A stretch of 64,000 bases of DNA, taken from positions 4,208,678 through 4,272,677 of the forward strand of contig OZ020515.1 in NCBI GenBank assembly GCA_963971425.1. Reading direction: 5' to 3'. Within the stretch, counting starts at the first letter, position 1; each line of letters begins with the position of its first letter. Of the stretch, positions 35,251-44,959 are shown piece after piece. A program made the translations under genes and the position numbers. The notes below the pieces were generated by a model. It saw nothing but the letters and a program-made list of their open reading frames with translations. It was not told where the DNA came from and made no database searches. Origin of the DNA: Bryoerythrophyllum caledonicum (lineage: Eukaryota; Streptophyta; Bryopsida; Pottiales; Pottiaceae).

Positions 35251-38028
35251 TCATGTAACAGATACCTTTCGCTTGTCAGATTGCAAAGAGACGCTTGCTT
35301 TTCTTTGTCTCGGCATCAGTCTTAGATTGACCTGATTCTCTGGACGTAATGTTATCATGGCTCTGGGTGAAGGAACAGCACTTCCAGACGGCAATAAAAC
35401 TCGGAACCGGCTTGTAATCACAGCGAGAACCTGCTCAAAATGCACAACAGTGTAAAGTTATGAAACACGATTCAGAGTTCTTTCTAAAAGTCAGAAACCT
35501 CTACTCTTTCCTCACTCGAAACAGTTGCTAGATCAATAGAAGAGCTTGGTACCTCTACTTTAGACTACTCTTTCCTCACTCGGAACAGTTGCTAGATCAA
35601 AATAAGAGCTTGGTGGTCTTATCCTTGAATTAAGTAGGGACGAGCTTCTTGGTCTCTGAACCTCAAGTCGAAGCAGACACTAAACCTTAAACCCTGATGA
35701 ACATCACCAACCTTGCTCTCCTTGAGAACTATTTCAGGGGTGAAAAGAGGGGGTGACTTTCCGAATGCTTGCTAGAAAACTCACCAAGGAAACTTCCATC
35801 ATGGCGAAGCCCATGCCGATGCAGTTCCGAGGGCCACCTCCGAAGGGCCAGAAGCTGTCGTTCTCCATGTGCTCCTTGGCGTCTCCACCCGGCATCCACC
35901 TTGACGGATCAAACTCTGACGCTCTGCAAAGATCGAGCTACCATAACATCAGCGAACAGAGAACAAACTACGACTCAGTATACAACAGAGTAGCTTGAAG
36001 ACTACTGTAATTTTGATACCGAGTATAGATTGACACTCATGTTCCTGAAGGGTAAGATTTGATGCTGAATCAAGGCGGTTTAGTTTTATACAGTGACCTC
36101 ATATCGAACTACATAAACCTTGGATCGATATTGAGCCTCTATCTCTCGTTTTTCCTGGTTAGAATTGGGTTAGGATATGGCATTACCTAGGCCAGAAGGC
36201 AGGGTCTCGGTGCAACAAGTAAGGGCTCACCAACATGGTTGTGCCCTCAGGGATGTGGTACCCTCCCAACTCAGTAGCACGGCAAGCGCATCTTCCCACA
36301 ACGTACGCTGGAGGCATCAACCGCAGCGTCTCCCAAATGAACGACTCAAGGTACCTGCAAAACATTAGTGCAAGAAAATGAGTTAGAAAATGTGCAAGGA
36401 ACGAGGTTGGCAATCACTGCTCTGCGAACGTCACCTGCACTTTGAGATATCTAACTTGGTGGAGTTTGATACAATGCAGATACTTTGATGTGATACAGTA
36501 ACCTATGTTGAGATGATCAGTGTAGCTGACCTAAGTTTTGAAACGTCAGAAGGCTTCGGTGGTTGGCCGTGAAGGACCTCATTCACTTCCTGGAAAACAA
36601 GCTCTTGCGTGTGAGGGTGGAGCGCGAGCATGAGCAGCGCCCATGACAACAAGATCGCCGACGTCTCTTGTCCCTGCGGATAACATGATACTTCTCAGTA
36701 AGAAAACAAGCATCTAAGCAATGCAAACTCTAGTTTCTAGGAAGCTGAGAGTACGAACCGCAACAAGGAGAGTCATGAGCTCATCTCGCAATGACTGGTC
36801 GTCCATTCCTGATCCATCGTCATCCGTCGCCTGAGAATTCAATAACAACCTGGTTGAGAAAGATTAAGAAGAAAAACCATTTGGATTCCAGGTTGAGAAG
36901 AATGGATGTACCTGCAGCAACCTGGTGAGCAGATCTTTCTTGTGAGAGTGCGGTTGACGTCTCCTCTCGTCGATGAGACGGTACACGACCTTGTTTAAGC
37001 GAGTGACTGCGCCGTTGTACTGGAGATTGTCGAAGGTAGGGATCCACTCCGGCACTGCGGGGAGAAAGAAACGAAGGTTTCAGTGGGAGAAGGAGTGTGA
37101 AGAAGTGGAGGAGAATTCTTACCGATGAACATGGAGGTGGCGCGGCGCGTGAAGAACTGGAAGGCTTGCGTGATGGCAGGGCCGACCTGGGCCAGGCTCT
37201 CGGATCCCTCGTCGGCTCCAAACAAGGCGGACGCCACAATCTCCATGGTGAGCTCGTTCAAGTCCGCGTACACGTCGCGCACCCCGCCCGTCCGCCAGGC
37301 AGTCGCTACCATCTTCTCGGTTATGTTCACCATCGCCTGCAAGAACCACCGCCTGCTCAAGCCTCACATTGTCCGCAAAGGATTTGAACCAGAGGAGAGA
37401 TGCGATACCTCAGCGTAGCTCTGGGTCGCAGCTCTCCGGAACGCCGGGTTCGACAGGCGCCGCTGCCGCTTCCAGACCTCGCCATCGCTCACCAGAAGCC
37501 CGTTCCCCGCGAGACTACTGCCAGGGAAGAACGCCGTCCCCGCCTACCAAGCGCAAAACTCAGTCAATCAACACAATCGCTGCAATGCAACTCCAAGTTC
37601 TGTATTCCGATGAGAACACTCACCTTGATAAAGGTGCTGCTCTGCGTGACGAACACTTCCCTCGCAAAAGCTCTGCAATCACGAAATCCCACCTCGCTGT
37701 AAGATTGTAGCCTCGGGAATTGACGAGTGTGAGAGAGTGTGAGAGATGCTTACGGTGAGCTGACGAGGACGATGGGTTTGGATGCGAGCTTGAAGCCCGC
37801 GAGGCCGCCGTGCTGCGCCTTGAGGGACTCCAGGGTCTGCAGGGGGCTCTGCGCGAGCTGGAGCGCGACGTCGCCACTGGGGCCGGGGGGGAACCCCTGC
37901 GGCAGCGGTTGGGTCGCTTGTCGCAGCGTCTGCTGCGTCTGCTGCGCCGCCTCCGTCGTCCGTTGCAAGCAGTGCGACGCCAGCGCCGTGACCAGCTCCA
38001 AATTGGCCGGAACAACCAACCCCATCAC
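35251..38028 (-). CDS. Cytochrome P450 without membrane anchor, CYP746/CYP97-like
   Basis: A haem-thiolate monooxygenase of 505 residues in ten exons (minus strand): 38028-37754, 37672-37624, 37543-37409, 37336-37123, 37054-36912, 36830-36759, 36673-36531, 36354-36187, 35923-35785 and 35430-35251; all phases agree. Landmarks are WKRQRRLSNPAFRR (helix C), LVAGQETSAILLSW (helix I), ESFIWETLRLMPP (ExxR), ASEFDPSRW, and the haem loop FGGGPRNCIG with its Cys ligand. The start lacks an obvious hydrophobic anchor and has a Gln/Thr-rich lead, unlike microsomal plant P450s. The style resembles bacterial-like and plastid-type clans (CYP97, CYP746), so the substrate cannot be given. Head-to-head with the vasohibin-like gene. 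One intron carries the shared repeat. Confidence 0.9.
35505..35690 (+). repeat. Intron-resident repeat family, copy in P450 last intron
   Basis: TACTCTTTCCTCACTC...TTGCTAGATCAA...AGAGCTTGGT occurs twice in tandem, followed by TTGGTCTCTGAACCTCAAGT. It matches copies in introns of DRE2, vasohibin-like, LPP and nicastrin. A terminal-type AGAGGGGGTGACT follows near 35746. Confidence 0.7.
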
Positions 38029-38709
38029 TCGCGAATTCTCTCCTCAACCTCGCTCTCCAGCTCTAGACGATAAGACTTAGCATATCTAGAGAGGTTCTGT
38101 TCTGCAATTCAAGAGCTCGATTCTTCGTTGTTCCAGACTTTCTGCTGCCTCGAAATTCAGGACCTCATGATCTTTGTTGATGTGGAGAGGAATTTATCTC
38201 GGAAAGAAGGATGTGGAGGCTCTTTTCACACCGACTTGGCGGAGGACGCGCGCTGAGATTCGAGCAAGTGTTCTCTAAGATAAGGAACGATTGTCTGCTG
38301 AAATCGTTGACAGATGAAGCGCCTTTTGCTCTTCGCAGTTCATATCACCCCGTCAAACTCTTGAAAATTCATGGTTTCCACAGTTTTGGTTTGGCCTGAT
38401 TTGTGGTCATATTCACTGATTTAGGGTTTCAGCATCTTTGTGAATGTGCATGTGGAGAGATTCATGGTTTTCCTCAGCTTTGGTGGCCTGGAGTCATGGT
38501 TCAGTAGCGGCATTCTTCGATTAGGGTTAGAGGGTTTTCTACGAACACGGGCCGAGAATTCTCTTGTCTTTGTTCTCTCCAGATTGCTGCAGTTTGGTTG
38601 GCCTTGGAGGTGCTTTCACTGATTAGGGTTTGAGGGAATTCTATCAACTAATCTCCCCGAGGTTCTTTCGCCGAGATGGTTGACGCCCCTGGCATTGTGA
38701 GATCACGCC
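38029..38709. promoter_or_regulatory. Divergent promoter region between P450 and vasohibin-like gene
   Basis: 681 bp between start codons. It holds three telo-box-like cores (TTAGGGTTT and variants) at about 38405, 38520 and 38625, within a loosely repeated ~110-bp segment. Both leaders must lie here unless a further upstream exon exists. Confidence 0.5.
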
Positions 38710-41700
38710 ATGGTTTCTTCCGCTGAGATGGTGACGCTCCTCCGTTCCGAGGCTGCTGATCACGCCATGGAGACCGCCGATCCAGAGTTTCCTGCTCCGG
38801 TCGACCCACCACCACCTGCAGCAGCTCATGTGTCCGAGGAGACATCCGTGGCCCCATCCAAGAGCTGCCGTCCCAGAATACCAGTGGTATACTACAGGCT
38901 TCGTCCCAAAGCACGCCTCAGAGCCTTGAGCGAGGTGATCGATGTCTCTCCTCTTTTGACCTCATCTTGTTGGTTTCGATCTGTGCCTACTTGTCAGTGA
39001 AGCCTCACGACTCCTCTATGTTTATCCGTGTCTACTTCGTCGGTGATGCTCGCGGGTCCTCTCTTACCGCATCTTGTTGGTGACTCCTTTTCTCGTTGGA
39101 TGTGCAGTACATTGCATCGTTTAATTATTGGCTCCACCCGCACACGAATTTCAACTCGCAGAAGCAGCGGCCGCTGTACCTCATCATGGAGACAGCGAAA
39201 TTGGTAGACCTTCGCAACTCTTGTGTTTTGTCTCTTCTTTGCGGTCCCAGGATGGTTTCTCAAGGGCTTTCTGGGGAGCAGATTGTGAAGAGACCGCAAC
39301 CTATCAAGTGCGTGGAAGCTGTGTTTGTTGCGCTTCTTCTCACGGTATAAAACTTTCGCACCCAGTCGCCTTTCAATTGAGAAAAGAATGACTTCACAGA
39401 TAACTCTATTGATGCTTGTATGTTTGACATGGTTTTTTTTTTCCCTTGTCTTGCTGCAGGCGGGGCTGCCGGATGTGGATCGGTTTCCATTGAGCTTCCA
39501 GACCGTGTTGGATAACCAGGTAGCTTACAAAGTGTTGCTGAACGTTCAGAGGTTCTGCATGATGGTTCTATGAGAGAGGTAGGTTCTATCCACCAGTCCG
39601 CCAAAATGCTTCATCGAAAAACAGTTCTTTCTTGAGTCCCGGAACGTTTTAATAAGGTTTTCCAGTTCATCAAAAAGGAGAGAAAGGTGGTTGATCTCAT
39701 GCAAACCCTCTGAAAGATGGCTACAACTACTTTGACTTGAGTTTAGAGACCAGAAACTTGTGAGATCTGTCTCCGTTAGTCACATTCAGTAAGGGTACAT
39801 TTTTTACTGTCAAGTTGATACGAGAGGGGTGGATCTGATCCAGGTATATCAACACATAGTGCTCTTGGTGCAGTATTTTGGCAAGTTCGGTGCGTTTGGG
39901 ATTAGCCGCTGGCCTGAGTTCATGTGCAAGGACCTTAAGTTTGACAGGTTTGTTCAGTGATCTGCGAAGGCCTTATGATCACATCCCTTCTTACTGATTT
40001 TCAAGTAGTTGTTGGAACTTGACAGCATGTCTAGCGTTGTTGAGAATTATAAAATGGCGTATGAGGGGCAGCGCCATGTTGTGGCGAAGATTCGAATCGG
40101 CCTTCCGGTAAGCCGAGTGGCCTTCTTCGCTAGAGGTTTTACGTCAGAAGAGGGAGATCTAATTGAATTTTATAGATAGAAATCTATTGCAGGTGGAGCA
40201 TAATACAAGGTCTACAAACTTTGTCTGCTGGCGCCATCTTGAACTTGACTTACGAGACCAGTCATGGAAAGAGGTGAGTGAGAATTTTTTTTGTCAACAT
40301 CCTGTATAGAAGTAGCTACTTAATCAGTAGACACTTGCATTTCCATTTGGGACACCTCAAAACATGAATTAGAGATTTCTATCTTGTATGTCAACAAACC
40401 CCTGGATAAGTGGAGATCTTATGAACATGAACATGATGAATTCATATTGAAACTGATGTGTAACTCTGACTGGTTGCAAATTATGTGTGGGGACCCAAGT
40501 GCTGTGAAGCAATTGACGAATTTGCTGGCAAGGCAAAGCGGCTCTGTAATTTGTAAGACTCTTCTGTAGAATTCTGCAGAGTTCTTTCCAAAGTCTCAAC
40601 AGCTACCCCCTCTTTTGATTTTCATCCTACTTTCTCCTCACTCTTAATAGTAAATGCTATAGTTTGATGATCCATTCTCCTCGCTCTTGGCAGATGGATT
40701 CGGTCTGGAAAGGGCGAGAACCATTCGCGACTCTACCTTCGCCAAACAAGCAGGCTGGTCGTCACTGGAAAGCCATCTCGTCTGAAGGAGGCCAGAGCTT
40801 CAGACTCAGTGGAATCCACAGAGGACGCAAGGAACGTGAACTGCAGATTCAACATCCAGCCACCGAGTTCTAGGGAATCTGCACGGGTCACTCTCAGTCT
40901 AGAGCCTGAAGAAGATTCAGTCGTTTCTCCACCAGAAACCAAGAAGCAGGCCACAGTTGTGCAGAAGGAGTTCTCCTTCAACACGGTGGTCAGCAAGCCG
41001 CGACGGAGCAAGCGAGCGGACGCTGTCGCCCGGTCTGTGAAGAGCATCAGGGGAGCTATCAGATCCTTTCCGAGAGCTGCTGGAGGTAGTCTGGAACCAC
41101 CTTCTCCTGCGCTGGTTGTGAGCCAGTGCTTGCTCGGAACCAAGTCCCTTAATGGCACACCACCTGGTGAGCACCTCTTGGCTGAGGAGGAGCTCTTCGT
41201 CACCTCTTTTGCTGACGAAGAGGTGCACTCTTGCAGGATTTGACGAGCCGAAGGCGTGTTGGGAGTGCCTCCGGGGAGTGTACCGGACGAAGAACGAGGC
41301 GAGGCTGCTGCAGCTCAAAGAGAAGCTCTCGGATCTGCGCACGCAGGGGCCGCTCGTGGGAGAATCGTTCCGCGTCGCCCAGGACATCTTCCAGCATCTG
41401 GTGGGCATCGGCGACGCGATCGCAAGCAAGTTGGACGGGTTCGAGGGCGCCATCAACGCGCTCACCGACAGCTTCGACGCGGCCGTGCAGTCTGTCGATG
41501 CCCACGACGAGTTGCACTCGTTGAAGCACCTCGCCAAGCAGCTCACCGCGGAGCTGGAGGTCACGGAGCCCATCAAGAGACCGAAGAAATCAGTGACGCC
41601 CAAGAGAAGCAGTCTGACGAACGTCAAGGTATTTGCAAAGCCAACAAGATACCCCCTCTTTTTTTGGATAATACTCTCCTTTCGTTGCTGCTGATAGCTA

Positions 41701-42191
41701 TGAGACCAATGGAAGAGCTTGGTGGTTTCTTAACAAAGAGAGGTCATGATGTAGCATGAATTTTAGACGCCATTTTCTTCTTTGAGCTGATACAGATACC
41801 TGTGATGGAACAGGAAGCGCAGGCTCCTCCACCGGGCCACCTGATGCGAGACTGCGAAGACCTGGAAACCGAGGTCGCCAGACGCGCTCGGGAGTACAAG
41901 AATCAGGTGGATGCCACGTTGTTACCAAACAGTTCGCATCAGTCCGACAAAATGCAGGATTCGCAACCACAGAGTGACATGGGCTCCTCATTACCTGAGG
42001 TTGTGGAAGTGGATCAGCTCACGCCGCCAAGCGCTACTACCAGGACCACCAAAAAGAAGATGAGCCTGGTGCAACGGAGTCTGCGGACCAAGCTGATGTC
42101 GCTGTTGGGGATGGGCAAGCCAGGCCCGCAGGTGAAGAGCCATGGCAACCGAAGGAAAACAAACCAGAAGAAGAAATCCAATTCTAGGTGA
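38710..42191 (+). CDS. Vasohibin-like tubulin carboxypeptidase with coiled-coil C-terminal extension
   Basis: Vasohibins are Cys proteases that, with SVBP, remove the last Tyr of alpha-tubulin. Exons: 38710-38934, 39108-39344, 39460-39519, 39844-39947, 40026-40107, 40193-40273, 40375 to about 40565, 40694-41166, 41237-41628 and 41796-42191, about 746 residues. KARLRALSEYIASFNY, QKQRPLYLIMETAK, QPIKCVEAV, DRFPLSFQT, HIVLLVQYFGKFGAFGISRW and KIRIGLPVEHN align in order with animal vasohibin. In this model the candidate triad is Cys143, His178 and Ser195, with gaps of 35 and 17, as I recall for human VASH1 (169, 204, 221). The C-terminal half is basic and helical, without recognised domains. The junction after 40552 is uncertain: the donor chosen is weak, and the C-terminal part could be a separate gene. 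Confidence 0.75.
41645..41755 (+). repeat. Intron-resident repeat family, copy filling most of a vasohibin-like intron
   Basis: AGATACCCCCTCTTTTTTT, then CCAATGGAAGAGCTTGGTGG and GAGAGGTCATGATG, occupy about two thirds of the 167-nt intron 41629-41795. Related pieces lie in two other introns of this gene (39675-39760 and 40605-40660). Confidence 0.7.
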
Positions 42192-42325
42192 AATCCATCT
42201 CACATCCTGTTTCTTCGACATAGATTTAACAGATGCAGAATTTGTTAACAGCAAATGAGATTACAAAATTCTCTTCTGCTAATCGTTCTTAGTGAACTTC
42301 AGATATCTGAGTGAATTTGTGGCAT

Positions 42326-42598
42326 CTATATCGCGACGCCGAAGACTGTCACAAGGACGTACATGGTCTTATTCTCCCACCGGATGGTGTTGCTCCCTGG
42401 AAACAACGAATTCTCTGGTTATAAAGCCATAAAATCTCTCGGTTATGGCATAGATTTTGGGAAGGAGAACAACCCTCACCGTCTACGATCTTGTCCCAGA
42501 ATTCAGAAGTCGCCATGACCATGCCAGCCCCATTCTTTTGCATGATCAGGGTCGTTACTGCATCACACACACACACACACGCACGCAAGACATTCACA

Positions 42599-42675
<77 letters not shown>

Positions 42676-43063
42676 GAGACACAGACAGACACAAGCACGT
42701 TCTTACTCACCGACATACTTGAACGGTTTGTTGAGCACGGCCAAGCGCCTGATGCAGCTCTCGGACACGCCGTTAGTCCAGTGCGTCACCTGCACGCGCC
42801 ATCTTTACAAATCTGCAGCGAGAAACGAGAGCAGACAACTCGTGAGAATTCGGACCTCACCAGGTCGTGGTTGAATTGCTGGCTCCCGATGGCTTCGTCG
42901 ATGGAGTCCTTGATCACCGTCTTGATCTCGTCCAAGATGAACATAGCCTGCGCATGCAAGTTCCGATCAACACAATTTGCGCAAAAGGATGTACAAATGT
43001 AGCAAGTGGAAGAGGAAAGAGAAGGATTACTTCTTCATTTTCAGGATCCTTGAGCGGCGCCAT
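42326..43063 (-). CDS. DYNLT: Dynein light chain, Tctex1 type
   Basis: A Tctex1/DYNLT light chain that dimerises and binds dynein intermediate chains. Five exons on the minus strand: 43063-43031, 42947-42861, 42789-42711, 42557-42480 and 42396-42326, 115 residues, the usual length. Matching segments: FILDEIKTVIKDSIDEAIG, WTNGVSESCIRRL, LNKPFKYVVTTLIMQKNGAG, then DGSNTIRWENKTMYVLVTVFG near the end. Seed plants other than cycads and Ginkgo lack ciliary dyneins, so its presence points to a plant or alga with swimming cells. Its 3' end faces that of the vasohibin-like gene 134 bp away. An (AC)n tract lies in intron 3. Confidence 0.95.
42601..42674. repeat. (AC)n microsatellite in dynein light chain intron
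   Basis: About 37 uninterrupted AC units, with impure extensions on both sides (42565-42705). Confidence 0.98.
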
Positions 43064-43595
43064 GGTAGCACCAGTTTACAAACCGACGCGAGTCTCTGAG
43101 AATTGGCAGCAACCCACTTCCTAAAAGACTTGTGGATCGAACAACCACTACATCTTGCAACAGAAACGCCGACCCGGTGCGAGTCAATCGAAACCCTAAT
43201 CTATCAAAAGTGAGAAGAGACGAAAGGAAAGTTCTCAACTGCCGCGTGACCTGAGCTGAGAAGCCATTTTCACACTTGATCGTGGAGGTTGCGTGTGAAT
43301 TGGTTGCCTCAGATCAACGATCGGAGTAGGTTTATTGTTTGGTTCTGAGATGAGTTCTGTTGGACCGTGAGTTGGGATGCCAAAAAGACTTCGCTGTTTG
43401 CTTTATGAGCTCATCTCTTTAGCCCGAAACCACACGCTTCTGTTTAGGGTTTAGCGTTTGAGGCGTTTGAGGGATTCTCTGGATTTTGAGTGATTGTCTT
43501 GAGGGACTGTGGGGTTTGTGAGTTGGGTTTGGGAGTTGATGAGCTTGGGATGAGATTTTTGCATCAAATTTCTTGAGAGTTTTGCACCAGGTTGC
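43064..43595. promoter_or_regulatory. Divergent promoter region, dynein light chain and DUF3172 gene
   Basis: 532 bp between start codons. TTTAGGGTTTAGCGTTTGAG near 43444 is telo-box-like. No coding is seen. Confidence 0.45.
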
Positions 43596-44753
43596 TTGAG
43601 ATTTGCTGCGATGAGTGAGAGTTTTGGAGCTGTAAATGTGCGCTGTGGGCTGTCAACAAATTGGCGATCGCGAGGATGGGAAGTGGGGTTGCCTCGCGGG
43701 TTCGCTTCGCTGAATTCGCACCGCTTTTTGCTTAGGTTTGGGAACGATTCTGTGATTCCCTTGGTCTTCTCTTGTTGGAATGCAATCTAGCACTTCTCTC
43801 CGCTGATCCTCTCACTTCCTGGCTTTGGAATGCAATTTGCAGGAAGTTAGACGTGATCTGCAAATCGAAACCTGGTGGAATCCGGGCGCTGCAGACGGAC
43901 GAGGAGAAGCGACGGCTTCGTAAATCGAAACCCCGAAGCTACTCTCTGGATCCAGAAAAAGAAGAAGAGAATGAGCTCCCATTGTTGCGAGGAACTTCAC
44001 GTAGGTCAGCCTTCTAGTCTCTGAGTCGATAATTTCTCTGATCAAGTCAATTTGTTGAATGTCATCCTAAGATAGCCCACTCTTTTTGCAGGGATCCAAA
44101 CATGGAAGCGGATGTTGGGTTTCCTTCATCACGGGATGGATTTTCAGGTCGACGTGCGGAACAGGACGAGGACGATGACAGCACGCAACCGTGGCTTGCG
44201 ATCTGGAGAGGCGTCAATCGGTACCTTCTTGCAGGCATATTTGTATTGGGAATGGGGGCAGGCATCACGGTGGACACGGTGCTGAACGTGGAGCCCAACA
44301 ATGTGGCATCTCGCGAGGTGATCGATCGGCAGACTCCGAATCCGGACGTGTGCATCGCCAACGGCATGAGCGCCATGGTGCTCGACCAGCGTCTCTTCAT
44401 CTCATTCAATCCGTAAGCACCGCATCATCGTCCCTCCCTTGCTTGTGAAGACTCTTTCCTCACGTGGGTTTTCGTGCAGATTCAACGTGTACGTTTCGCA
44501 AACGGAGGTGAAGCCCGGATGCGTCCTGAGACAGAGCAACTGGAACGTGCTGGAGACGAGGGGCTTGGTGAGCTCGGACGAGGTGCGCGCGTGCAAACGC
44601 AACATGAACACGTTCGGATTCGTGGGCGACCTGCGGCAAGCGCCGGAGATTTCGTGCGTGTACCACAGCGAGAGCGCGGAGAATCAGTTCCTCAAGGACC
44701 CGTCCAAGGCCACTCTCGGCGATGGATTCCAGCCCAAGGACATCGAAGAGTGA
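43596..44753 (+). CDS. DUF3172 protein, probably plastid membrane-anchored
   Basis: A conserved cyanobacterial and plastid family with unknown role. Exons: 43596-43735, 43843-44004, 44092-44412 and 44480-44753, about 298 residues from the first ATG; a second ATG at 43611 is possible. The N-terminus is Ser/Arg-rich with few acids, as in a plastid transit peptide. One hydrophobic stretch, YLLAGIFVLGMGAGITV, could anchor it. The DUF3172 core follows: QTPNPDVCIANGMSAMVLDQ, PFNVYVSQTEVKPGCVLR, NWNVLETRGLV, CKRNMNTFGFVGDL and PEISCVYHSESAENQFL. The cysteines in CVL, CKR and CVY match the family as I recall it. Confidence 0.88.
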
Positions 44754-44959
44754 ACCAAGCGAGGTAGTTGTACAGTAACTCAATATATCATGTTGCACCC
44801 TAGTAAGTTCAAGCTTGGAACTCGTGTAAGTTTCTCATTTCAGCAACCAAAGTACTTGTTACGTTGGCCATCACGACACACCTATGTGGATGAATAACTC
44901 TAGCAAAATCTATATGCCTCATAGACACGGCTCCTAGAAAAATGCTTACAAAAAAAAGG

